From NCBI RefSeq assembly GCF_003459505.1, contig NZ_QRWD01000001.1, positions 138,746-202,745 of the forward strand: a DNA stretch of 64,000 bases. The letters run 5' to 3'. This document shows positions 25,758-34,017 of this stretch, piece by piece. The notes below the pieces were generated by a model. The model saw nothing but the letters and a program-made list of their open reading frames with translations, was not told the DNA's origin and searched no databases. The DNA comes from Collinsella sp. AF20-14LB. Lineage in GTDB: Bacteria; Actinomycetota; Coriobacteriia; Coriobacteriales; Coriobacteriaceae. Within the stretch, counting starts at the first letter, position 1. Each line of letters starts with the position of its first letter. A program made the translations under genes and the position numbers.

Positions 25758-28700
25758 TATGCATTCACGACCTTTCCGGTTTCGCGATCGAGTTTTTGCG
25801 AGACGACGCGACTGACGCCGTCGGCTTGCATCGAGACGCCGTAGAGAACGTCAGCATCCTCCATAGTACGGCGCTGATGCGAGATTACCAAGAGCTGCGT
25901 ATCGGAACGCAGCACATCGAGGGCGCCGATGAGCTTGGACAGGTTGGCGTCGTCGAGTGCCGCCTCGACCTCGTCCAGCACATAGAACGGCACCGTGCGC
26001 GTACGGTATACGGCAAAGAGCAGGGCGAGCGCCGTCAGGCTCTTCTCGCCGCCCGACATGAGCATCATCTTGGTGATGCGCTTGCCGCGCGGCTGCGCCA
26101 CGACCTCGATGCCCGTCTCGGCCGGATGCTCGGGGTCGGTCATCTCCAAATGTGCCTGGCCGCCCGGGAAGAGCATGGCGAAGATCTCGCGGAAGTTCGC
26201 ATCAACCTTCTCAAACGTCACTAGGAACGCCTTGCGCATCTTGCGATCGATCGCCACGGTGATCTTGGTAAGCGCCTTGCGCGCGCTCTCCAGATCGGCC
26301 AGCTGTTCCTCGATGTAATCGGCGCGGCGCTTGAGCTGCTCGTACTCTTCCATGGCAACCTGGTTCACAGGACCCAAGTTGTTGATTTGACGAACAAGCT
26401 GGTTGAGCTCGCGCTCGGCGGCATCGCGATCGGTGGGCGCCGGCAGCATGAGCGCTTCCTCGAGCACCGTGGTACCGTCGGCGGTGATGGCCTTGATGGC
26501 AGCCTCGACCTGCACCTCGAGCTTGCCGCGCGCCACCTTGAACTCATTTTGCGTCGTGGCGGCAACATCGACCCTCTCTTTGGCGCGGGCGACCTCGGTC
26601 TTGGCGTCCTCGATGGTCTTCTTAAGCGAAGCCGAGTCCGCCTCCTCAAGCGATGCCTGATCGCGCAGGCGCGCAGCCCAGTCCGAGGCGCGCTCCAACA
26701 GGGCAGAATAGCGCTCATGCATGGGATCGACGCGAAGGCGCAGCAGCTCGAGCGAGCGTGAGGCCTGACGCGTCCCGCGGATACGACGGTCGATACCCTC
26801 AAGGCGATGCTCAAGATCGGGCACGCGGCCCTTCAGCGAACGCAGGCGCTCGCTCGTCTGAGCCAGGCGCACCTTAGCGTCGGCGAGCTTACCGGCGGCC
26901 TCGGAGTCATCGCGCCGAACGCGATCGAGATCGTCGTTGGCCTCGGCAATCTGCAAGCCCAAGTCACTCGCCTGCGCACGGGCCTCGTCACGTGAACGGG
27001 TAAGATCATCCACGCGCGGACGTGCGGCACGTACGGCCTCGGCAGCCTGCTCGCGGCGCTTGGAAATCCGTACCCGCTCGACCTCGGCATTGTTGGCACT
27101 CTGCTCCAGGCGGCCGATCTCGGACAGCAGGGAGCGACGCTCGCCCTCAAGGCGGGCAATCTCGCCGGCAGCATCGCCCTCGGCAGCATGGGCCTCCTCA
27201 ACGGCAGTATTGGCCTCGACGACCTGATCCGAAACATGCTCAAACACGGCAGCGAGATCGGGCTCCAGGCCTTCCAGCTCGCGGATACGACGTTTACGCT
27301 CCAAGGCACCCGAAGCCTCGCCGGCATCAAGCCCCACGCGAACCAGGCCGCCACAGCTCACGCGGGCACCATCGGGCGTCACGTAGGTCACACCGTCAAC
27401 GACGGGCGCGGCCAGCGCGGTGGCCAAATCATCGACCACGTAATAGCCGCCGAGCAGTGCCTCGACAACCGGACCATAACCGGCGCGCACGGACAGGCGG
27501 TCAACAAGACGGGTACCGGCGGCACCCTCGGCGGCCGCAGAGCCACTCACGCCGCGCGCCACCAGCAGCGCCTCGCCCGAGGCCATCTTCTGGTCCAGAG
27601 CAGCACGACCGGCACGCTCGAGTGCGGCAGCGTTATCGAACAACAGGGCATCGATATCGCCGGCGAGCAATTGCTCAACCAGGCCCTCAAGCTCGCGCGG
27701 GACCTCGAGCACGTCGCCCAGACGACCCGAGACATCGTCGCCCAGCGCACCCACCAGGCGGCTCACGAGCGGCGAGCTGTCGGCCATGCGGGCATCGAGT
27801 TTCTTTTGACTGGCAAGCTCCGAGCGCACCTCGGACAGCTTGTTGCGTGCCTCGCCCTCGCGGGCACGCAGGTCCTTGAGGGCAGCGCGTGCCGTCTCGG
27901 TGGCCTCGCGCGCATCGACCTGAGCCTGGCGAGCTTCCTCAAGAGCGTACTCAAGCTCCTCGGCGCGGTCGCGACGGCTCTCGAGCGAGGCCGTGACCTC
28001 CTCGAGCTGCTCGTCAATCTGCTCCAGGCGCGAGGCATACATGTTGTCCTCGACCTCGGCATTGCTCAAGGAATCCTTCACCTTAGCAAGCTCGAGCGCG
28101 GCGTTATCGGCCACGCGCTGCACATCGCGTTGCTCGCGCGTAAGCTGCGAAATCTGATTGTCGAGCGCCACGCGCCGCTCGTGGAGCTCAGCGGCGGCAG
28201 GACCGGCGGCGTCAACGTCGTCCTGGGCCTGCATGTGCGCACCGGTCACTTCCTCAAGCTGGGCACGCGCGTCCTCGAGCTCCTCGACCACGCGACGACG
28301 CTGATGCTCGGAGCTCGAGATCTGACCGCGCATGTCAGACAGGCGCGACACCATGTTGTGGCCCTTTTCCTCGAGCAGGCGCATGTCGGAGTTAATGCGG
28401 CCGACCACATCTTGCATATGACGGCGCTGCTCGCCTAGGTCGCCCACAAACAGGCCCTTTTCCTCGAGCATGACCTGGAGCCTCTCGAGCTCGCGCTCCT
28501 TTTCGCCCAAGCGGTACTGCGCAAGCTCAAGCTCGGCCGCGCCCTCTTTGGAGCGGCTCTCCAGGTCGTTCCACTGCGACTGCAGCGAACGAAGCTCATC
28601 GACGGCCAGCATCTGCGTAAGCTCGTTCGCGCGCGAGGACAGCTCTTTGTACTTGCGCGCGCGATCGACCTGACGCTCCAGCGGTCGCAGCTGACGGGCG

Positions 28701-29293
28701 ATTTCCTTATTGATGTCGCGGGCACGCGTCAGGTGCTCGTCCATCGACTTAATCTTTTTGAGCGCACGCTCCTTGCGGCGCTTGTGCTTGGAGATGCCGG
28801 CGGCCTCCTCGATGAGGGCACGGCGCTCCTCGGGGCGGCTCTGCAAAATGGCGTCGAGCTTGCCCTGGCTGATGATGGAATGCGTATCCTTGCCCAGACC
28901 CGAATCGTGCAGGATGTCCTGAATGTCCATCAGGCGGCACGGACTCGAGTTGATGAGGTACTCGCTTTCGCCCGAGCGATACATGCGACGGGTGATGGCG
29001 ACCTCGTCAAAATCGACGGGCAGCATATGGTCCGAGTTATCGAGCACCAGCGTGACCTCGGCGACACCCACCGGCTTGCGCGCTGATGAGCCCGAGAAGA
29101 TGACGTCCTCCATGGCCTGGCCGCGCAGCTGCTTGGCGCTCTGCTCGCCCAGGACCCACAGGATGGAGTCGGAGATGTTCGATTTTCCCGAGCCGTTGGG
29201 ACCGACGATGACGGTCAGGCCCGGCTCAAACGTCATATGGGCGCGGTCGGCAAACGACTTGAACCCTTTGAGCGTGAGGGACTTGAGATACAC
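25757..29293 (-). CDS. smc: chromosome segregation protein SMC
   Basis: 1178-residue SMC ATPase. Walker A GPNGSGKS is at 31-38. Long coiled coils (about 170-500 and 670-1000) flank a hinge (about 510-660). The C-terminal head carries the signature LMSGGEKSLTALALLFA and Walker B FYVLDEVEAALDDAN. It forms the condensin complex with ScpA/ScpB (not in this window) for nucleoid compaction and segregation. It sits between rnc and ftsY, the classical rnc-smc-ftsY order. Confidence 0.98.
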   Translation of the reverse strand: MYLKSLTLKGFKSFADRAHMTFEPGLTVIVGPNGSGKSNISDSILWVLGEQSAKQLRGQAMEDVIFSGSSARKPVGVAEVTLVLDNSDHMLPVDFDEVAITRRMYRSGESEYLINSSPCRLMDIQDILHDSGLGKDTHSIISQGKLDAILQSRPEERRALIEEAAGISKHKRRKERALKKIKSMDEHLTRARDINKEIARQLRPLERQVDRARKYKELSSRANELTQMLAVDELRSLQSQWNDLESRSKEGAAELELAQYRLGEKERELERLQVMLEEKGLFVGDLGEQRRHMQDVVGRINSDMRLLEEKGHNMVSRLSDMRGQISSSEHQRRRVVEELEDARAQLEEVTGAHMQAQDDVDAAGPAAAELHERRVALDNQISQLTREQRDVQRVADNAALELAKVKDSLSNAEVEDNMYASRLEQIDEQLEEVTASLESRRDRAEELEYALEEARQAQVDAREATETARAALKDLRAREGEARNKLSEVRSELASQKKLDARMADSSPLVSRLVGALGDDVSGRLGDVLEVPRELEGLVEQLLAGDIDALLFDNAAALERAGRAALDQKMASGEALLVARGVSGSAAAEGAAGTRLVDRLSVRAGYGPVVEALLGGYYVVDDLATALAAPVVDGVTYVTPDGARVSCGGLVRVGLDAGEASGALERKRRIRELEGLEPDLAAVFEHVSDQVVEANTAVEEAHAAEGDAAGEIARLEGERRSLLSEIGRLEQSANNAEVERVRISKRREQAAEAVRAARPRVDDLTRSRDEARAQASDLGLQIAEANDDLDRVRRDDSEAAGKLADAKVRLAQTSERLRSLKGRVPDLEHRLEGIDRRIRGTRQASRSLELLRLRVDPMHERYSALLERASDWAARLRDQASLEEADSASLKKTIEDAKTEVARAKERVDVAATTQNEFKVARGKLEVQVEAAIKAITADGTTVLEEALMLPAPTDRDAAERELNQLVRQINNLGPVNQVAMEEYEQLKRRADYIEEQLADLESARKALTKITVAIDRKMRKAFLVTFEKVDANFREIFAMLFPGGQAHLEMTDPEHPAETGIEVVAQPRGKRITKMMLMSGGEKSLTALALLFAVYRTRTVPFYVLDEVEAALDDANLSKLIGALDVLRSDTQLLVISHQRRTMEDADVLYGVSMQADGVSRVVSQKLDRETGKVVNA

Positions 29294-29303
29294 GGTTCCT
29301 CGC

Positions 29304-30029
29304 TTAAACAGGCTTCTTGTTGAGAATCACGCCGTTGGTGGTATAGCCCATGCGGTCAAGTGCCTCGAGTGCAGCGGCTCCCTCGGCTTCCTTCTTTGAG
29401 GAGCCAGAGCCGCGACCCTGGCGAATACCATCGATCAACACCACGGCGGTAAAGGTGGGCGCATGCGCCGGGCCCTCGGAGCCAACGAGCTTATACGCCG
29501 GGGGTTCGTGACCGTCGGCTTGCACGCACTCCTGCAAAAACGACTTGGGGTTTGCAGGATGCTCGGCACGCTCGGAAGCCAAATGCGGCTTAAGCGTACG
29601 ATGGATAAAGTCCGCCGCAACATCCCAGCCGGCATCCAGGTACAGCGCACCCACGAGCGACTCGTAGACGTTCTCGAGCGCCGAATGCAGGCCGCGCGCA
29701 CCGGTACCGGTCTCTGAGGCACCAAAGATGATGATGTCGTCGATGCCCAGCTCGTGGGACACTTCCGACAACGTGGCGCCCGAGACGAGCGACACCTTTA
29801 GGCGGGTGAGCTTGCCCTCGTCAAACTCCGGATAGGACTCAAACAGGGAGCGTGCGACCACGGCGCCCAAAATGGAATCGCCCAAAAACTCCAAGCGCTC
29901 GTAGCTTGCCGAGACAGGCTGACCTTCGACGGCCGAAGGATGCGTAAGGGCCGCGCGCAGCAGCACCTTATTATTGAACTCGTGGCCCAGAATTTCCTGG
30001 GCGCGCGTAAGTCGTTCGGATAAAGCCAA
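29304..30029 (-). CDS. rnc: ribonuclease III
   Basis: 241 residues from a TTG start at 30029 with GGAGG 8 bases upstream. The signature ERLEFLGDSILGAVVA is at about 44-59 with the catalytic Glu/Asp cluster, and the second catalytic Glu is in ENVYESLVGALYLDAGW (about 116-132). A double-stranded RNA-binding domain occupies about 155-230 (GSGSSKKEAEGAAALEAL). It processes rRNA precursors and dsRNA. It starts 3 bases after acpP, so coupling is likely. Confidence 0.98.
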   Translation of the reverse strand: MALSERLTRAQEILGHEFNNKVLLRAALTHPSAVEGQPVSASYERLEFLGDSILGAVVARSLFESYPEFDEGKLTRLKVSLVSGATLSEVSHELGIDDIIIFGASETGTGARGLHSALENVYESLVGALYLDAGWDVAADFIHRTLKPHLASERAEHPANPKSFLQECVQADGHEPPAYKLVGSEGPAHAPTFTAVVLIDGIRQGRGSGSSKKEAEGAAALEALDRMGYTTNGVILNKKPV

Positions 30030-30032
30030 GAC

Positions 30033-30275
30033 CTAGGCCTCCCTGGCGTTTTCAATCGCGTCGACCGCGTCGGCGACAGAGTTGAGCGAGAGCAGGGTCT
30101 CGTCATCGATCTCGAGGTTGAACTCGTCCTCGATAGCCGTAACCAGCTGCAGGCGCTCGAGCGAGTTGGCATCGAGGTCGTCAAAGGTGGTCTCATCGCT
30201 AATTTCGGCAACATCGACGCCCAGAACGTCAGCAGCGACCTCGGCGATCTTGTCGAAGATTTCGGAGCGGTCCAT
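30033..30275 (-). CDS. acpP: acyl carrier protein
   Basis: 80 residues from the ATG at 30275 (AGGAAG upstream); a longer in-frame extension has no site. The fold and acidic helices are those of AcpP. The phosphopantetheine attachment serine is in DDLDANSLERLQL (about residue 38). The usual DSL tripeptide reads NSL here, an uncommon variation. It carries fatty-acid intermediates and is placed between plsX and rnc, as in many Gram-positives. Confidence 0.95.
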   Translation of the reverse strand: MDRSEIFDKIAEVAADVLGVDVAEISDETTFDDLDANSLERLQLVTAIEDEFNLEIDDETLLSLNSVADAVDAIENAREA

Positions 30276-30399
30276 AGCGCTTCCTCTCATAGTGCATGAA
30301 TACCAAAAGATTGGCACCGCGCGGGCGGCACCAATACACGGTTTTGATTCTACCCCACGACGTGCGCCGTGAGGCACATAACAGCGCTCTAACTCGCTC

Positions 30400-31419
30400 T
30401 TATAAAACGATACTGTCCATAGAGTTGGCGACATTCTCGACCAGCCCGGCGCGCACGGCTTCGGCCGCCGCGAGCGTACCGTTTTTTACAGCCTCGACCG
30501 AGGTGGCGCCATGGCCGATCAGGACCACGCCGCGCAGGCCCAAAAGAATCGCGCCGCCCTTGGCGTCGCCAGAGAGCTTGGCCTTGATCTCGCGCATCTG
30601 CTTTTTAATGAGCAGCGCGGCGATCTTGGTGCCAAGCGAAGACATAAAGACGCCCTTGAGCTCCTGCAGCAAAAACTTGGCAGCGCCCTCAGTGGCCTTG
30701 AGCGCGATGTTGCCCGACATGCCGTCGGCGACCACGACGTCAAAATTGCCCGACGTAAGATCGGTGCCCTCGCAGTTACCAACAAAGCCGGGAACGGCGG
30801 CTTTCATGGCCGGGAAGCAGGCCTTGGTAAAGTTGGAGCCCTTCTCGTCCTCGGTGCCGTTGGCAAGCAGGCCCACGCGGGGATGCTCGATGCCCAGGAC
30901 GACGCGGGCATAAGCACTACCCATCTGGGCAAAACGTACCATGTCATCGACCTCGACATCGGGGTTGGCGCCCATATCACACAGCACCGTCAGACCGCCG
31001 GCGCGATTGGGCAGCGCATTGGTCAGACAGGGACGCACCGGCTGTTTCTTGCCTTCGGCCTGATACCTAAACGGCGTCACGTAGGCGGTGGCAGCGGCGG
31101 CCATGGCACCGGTCGAGCCGGCAGAGAAGAACGCATCCGCATTTCCCTTCTTGATGGCGCGGCACGACAGCACGATCGACGACTTGCGTTTGGTCATCAC
31201 GGCGCGAATGGGATCGTCATCCATGGCGATAACGTCGGGTGCCTCAAGGGCCTCAACACGTGCATGGGAAGCTGCAAAGGGATTGACGATTTCGGCGGGG
31301 CCAGCTGCCAAGACCTCGATATCGGAATCGGCGGCAAGCGCAGCCTCGATACCATCTAGAACAACCTGAGGTTTCTCGTCTCCGCCCACAACGTCTACAC
31401 AAACGCGAACGTTACTCAT
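30400..31419 (-). CDS. plsX: phosphate acyltransferase PlsX
   Basis: 339 residues from the ATG at 31419 (AAGGAG 7 bases upstream; another ATG two codons earlier is too close to the site). Family marks are VCVDVVGGDEKPQVVLDGIE near the start and GSTGAMAAAATAYV (about 100). It converts acyl-ACP to acyl-phosphate, the first step of PlsX/Y phospholipid synthesis. It lies between rpmF and acpP, the conserved rpmF-plsX lipid cluster. Confidence 0.97.
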   Translation of the reverse strand: MSNVRVCVDVVGGDEKPQVVLDGIEAALAADSDIEVLAAGPAEIVNPFAASHARVEALEAPDVIAMDDDPIRAVMTKRKSSIVLSCRAIKKGNADAFFSAGSTGAMAAAATAYVTPFRYQAEGKKQPVRPCLTNALPNRAGGLTVLCDMGANPDVEVDDMVRFAQMGSAYARVVLGIEHPRVGLLANGTEDEKGSNFTKACFPAMKAAVPGFVGNCEGTDLTSGNFDVVVADGMSGNIALKATEGAAKFLLQELKGVFMSSLGTKIAALLIKKQMREIKAKLSGDAKGGAILLGLRGVVLIGHGATSVEAVKNGTLAAAEAVRAGLVENVANSMDSIVL

Positions 31420-31436
31420 ATACATGCTCCTTATAC

Positions 31437-31468
31437 AAAAATGGCCGACTCATTGAGCCGGCCATTGT
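31437..31468 (-). terminator. hairpin between rpmF and plsX
   Basis: On the minus strand AATGGCCGG...CGGCCATT is followed by TTTTG, immediately before the plsX ribosome site. It could partially terminate the highly expressed rpmF message and lower plsX output. Confidence 0.7.
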
Positions 31469-31506
31469 GGTTCCATTTGGAACGGCATCGCATCCAGAGT
31501 ATACCG

Positions 31507-31686
31507 TTACTCGGTAACGATAACCTCGCGGTCCTTGTAGAAACCGCAGCTGGGGCACACGTGGTGCGGAAGCTTGACAGCGCCGCAACGGGGGCACGTG
31601 GACTGAGCCGCAGCCGAGATCTTCATGTTAGCGGAACGACGGGTGTGAGTGCGGATACGACCCTGCTTTTGTTTAGGTACGGGCAT
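31507..31686 (-). CDS. rpmF: 50S ribosomal protein L32
   Basis: 59 residues starting MPVPKQKQGRIRTHTRRS, with the zinc ribbon CPRC...CPSC (Cys 31, 34, 44, 47). L32 is a small zinc-binding protein of the large ribosomal subunit. It follows the DUF177 gene and precedes plsX, a syntenic trio in most bacteria. The retained four cysteines make this the zinc-dependent form. Confidence 0.97.
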   Translation of the reverse strand: MPVPKQKQGRIRTHTRRSANMKISAAAQSTCPRCGAVKLPHHVCPSCGFYKDREVIVTE

Positions 31687-31750
31687 AGTGACCTTCCTTA
31701 TGAACTATCCAGTGTGGCGATTACGCGCAAGTAGCGATACTACCACAGTT

Positions 31751-32305
31751 TTACTCATCGAGCTTGAGATTCTTCAATGCTGCAAATGGATTTTCCGTGG
31801 CTTCGGCCCATTCGGCCTCGGCTTGGGCAGCACAATCGCATTGCTCCACGTTGAGATTGCAACCGCAAGTGGGGCACAGACCGCGACAATCGGGCTTGCA
31901 GAGCACCACAAACGGCGTGTCCATGACGACCGCGTCGTTGATGGGCTCACCCAGATCGACGATGCGGTCCTCACCCAGGAGCTCGTAGCCGTCCTCGTAG
32001 GCCTCGGGATCCTCGGGCTCCTCAAAGAGGTAGAACTCCTCGATCTCGCCGGCGATATCAAACGAGGCAGGCTCCAGGCAACGGTCGCACTCGCCGGTGG
32101 CGTGCGCGCGGACCATGCCCGTGAGCAAGACACCGGTACCGGCATTGGTAAAGACAACGTCGTAGTCGATGCCGTCCTGTAGCTGGTACTCCTTCTCGCC
32201 CACCGTGTAGGTGGCAACATCGACCTTGCCGGTCAGCGGATACGAATCACCAGGAAACTCGAGCCGCTCAGAAAGATCGACGGTAACGCTCGGGAACTCA
32301 GCCAT
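31751..32305 (-). CDS. DUF177 (YceD) family protein
   Basis: 184 residues from the ATG at 32305, which overlaps the stop of the upstream gene (TAATG). Family marks are GECDRCLEPASFDIAGEI (about 71-88) and the C-terminal cysteine cluster CKPDCRGLCPTCGCNLN (about 134-150), probably a metal site. YceD proteins are linked to 23S rRNA maturation and are nearly always beside rpmF, as here. Confidence 0.93.
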   Translation of the reverse strand: MAEFPSVTVDLSERLEFPGDSYPLTGKVDVATYTVGEKEYQLQDGIDYDVVFTNAGTGVLLTGMVRAHATGECDRCLEPASFDIAGEIEEFYLFEEPEDPEAYEDGYELLGEDRIVDLGEPINDAVVMDTPFVVLCKPDCRGLCPTCGCNLNVEQCDCAAQAEAEWAEATENPFAALKNLKLDE

Positions 32306-32802
32306 TACCACTGACCATTCTGTTGGGCGGCACCCTCGTTGAGCTGCTGACGGCAACGGGTAACGGTGCCGGTCAGGCTCTTGAGGTTCTCCTCCAGGTG
32401 CGTAAAGACCTGCTCTGCGTAGTCCTCGGCAGCATAACGCGTCTCGCGCTCGTACTGCTGGGCACGATCGCGGATGTCGTCGGCCTGCTGCTGTGCCAAG
32501 CGGACGATCTCCTGCTCACCGGCAATGGTGAGGGCCTGCTGCTGAGCGTCGGCGATGATGGAATCGGCCTGAGCGGCGGCGGAAGCCATAAGCTCCTCGC
32601 GCTCCTTAAGGATACGGCGGGACTTCTGCCACTCCTCGGGATAGCTCATGCGGATCTCGTCGAGGATGTTGAAGAACACGTCGGCGTCGATGACCTTGAA
32701 CTGAGCGTTCTTGCCGAAAGGCGGCTTGGCTTCCTCGATCAGCCCTTCGAGCTCATCGACCAAGCTGACGATCCTATCGCCAGGAAAATTCTCGCCCGGC
32801 AT
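32305..32802 (-). CDS. DivIVA/ATPase-like coiled-coil protein of unknown function
   Basis: 165 residues from the ATG at 32802 (AAAGGAG 5 bases upstream). A charged N-terminus with GDRIVSLVDELEGLIEEAK is followed by a long Ala/Glu/Gln-rich coiled coil (about 70-150, with QQQALTIAGEQEIVRLAQQQ), much like the DivIVA-type or F-ATPase b-like proteins common in actinobacteria next to coaD. A role in cell division or envelope growth is possible but not shown. It is coupled to the DUF177 gene. Confidence 0.75.
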   Translation of the reverse strand: MPGENFPGDRIVSLVDELEGLIEEAKPPFGKNAQFKVIDADVFFNILDEIRMSYPEEWQKSRRILKEREELMASAAAQADSIIADAQQQALTIAGEQEIVRLAQQQADDIRDRAQQYERETRYAAEDYAEQVFTHLEENLKSLTGTVTRCRQQLNEGAAQQNGQW

Positions 32803-32870
32803 CCGGTCTCCTTTCATAGGTAACATATCATCGTGCTAGTTTACCACATGCCACCAGGCAATAAAAAACG

Positions 32871-33368
32871 TCACGAAAAGCGGTGTCTGAGCGCTTCGAC
32901 CACGTTGGGCGGGACAAACGTCGATACATCGCTGCCGAGCGAGGCGATCTGGCGAACGACCGAACTCGAGATATAGCCGTACTGCGGCGCACTCATGACA
33001 AAGATGGACTCCAGCTCGTTATCCAAGCGATAGTTGAGGTCTGCCTGCTGCAGCTCGTACTCAAAGTCGGTCATGGCGCGCAGGCCCTTGACCACGGCCC
33101 CCGCCCCCTGCTCGCGAGCGAAGTCGACCAAGAGGCCGGTAAAGGGCAGGACATCGACGCCGTCGATATCACCGAGCGCCTCGCGAGCCAGCGCCACGCG
33201 CTCATCCAGCATAAACGTGGTGCCCACACCGTTTTTACCCTGCGACTCGGCGACAGCGACGATCACGCTGGGAAAGATACGGCGGGCGCGGCGGATGACG
33301 TCGATATGGCCAAACGTGATGGGATCGAAGGTGCCCGGGACGATCACGCGGTTGATGGTGTCACTCAT
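32871..33368 (-). CDS. coaD: phosphopantetheine adenylyltransferase
   Basis: 165 residues. The nucleotidyltransferase signature GTFDPITFGHIDVIRRA is at about 12-28 (the TxGH motif as FGH), with the KGLRAMTDFEYELQQADLN region (about 93-111) and the ISSSVVRQIASLG segment (about 133-145). It makes dephospho-CoA from 4'-phosphopantetheine and ATP. The start overlaps rsmD, giving the frequent rsmD-coaD pair. Confidence 0.97.
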   Translation of the reverse strand: MSDTINRVIVPGTFDPITFGHIDVIRRARRIFPSVIVAVAESQGKNGVGTTFMLDERVALAREALGDIDGVDVLPFTGLLVDFAREQGAGAVVKGLRAMTDFEYELQQADLNYRLDNELESIFVMSAPQYGYISSSVVRQIASLGSDVSTFVPPNVVEALRHRFS

Positions 33369-34017
33369 GGGCGTTCTCCTGAACCGTCATGGCATCGTTG
33401 TTGTGAGCATCGGTGCCGGTGCAATCTTCCTCACCATCGTCATCGCCGACCCAACGAAGCAGGTCGACCGAGGTAATGCCGTAGCGCTTCTCGCGCACGA
33501 TCTCAAAGCCTGCCGGATGCGCGCCCGCATCGGCGGCGGCATGCTCAAACAGGGCATAAGCGCCAGGTGCAAGCAGACCCTGCTGAGCCAGGTTCTGCAG
33601 CAGTATCTCGACCGGCTCGGCACCAAAAGCATAGGGCGGGTCGAGCAGGACCAGATCAAAGGGGCCGCCCGGCACACGACCGCGCGAGGCACTCGCCAGC
33701 ATGTCGCCCGTTACCACGCGCCAACGCGCACGGTCACGGCAGAGCGACTCGATATTCTTGGTAATGAGCCGCGCGGCATTCCGATCGATCTCGAACGTCG
33801 TGAGTGAGCGGGCACCACGTGAGAGCATCTCTAACCCTAAGGCGCCGGAGCCGCCAAAGGCGTCCAGCACGCGGACCTCGTCCAGATCGAAGTCGAATGC
33901 CGACATGACCATAGATGCGCATGCCTCGCGCACGCGATCGGTCGTGGGGCGGGTGACATCGCGACCACGGGGCTCCTCGATCTTACGACCGCGCCATTCG
34001 CCGCCGATGATTCTCAT
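33361..34017 (-). CDS. rsmD: 16S rRNA (guanine966-N2)-methyltransferase RsmD
   Basis: 218 residues. The SAM-binding motif VLDAFGGSGALGLEMLSRGA is at about 49-68 and the catalytic motif LLDPPYA at about 123-129, as in the RsmD family. It methylates G966 of 16S rRNA. The opening MRIIGGEWRGRKIEEPRG is the standard family start. The C-terminus carries an extra 25 or so residues of low complexity. It overlaps both recG and coaD. Confidence 0.96.
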   Translation of the reverse strand: MRIIGGEWRGRKIEEPRGRDVTRPTTDRVREACASMVMSAFDFDLDEVRVLDAFGGSGALGLEMLSRGARSLTTFEIDRNAARLITKNIESLCRDRARWRVVTGDMLASASRGRVPGGPFDLVLLDPPYAFGAEPVEILLQNLAQQGLLAPGAYALFEHAAADAGAHPAGFEIVREKRYGITSVDLLRWVGDDDGEEDCTGTDAHNNDAMTVQENAHE

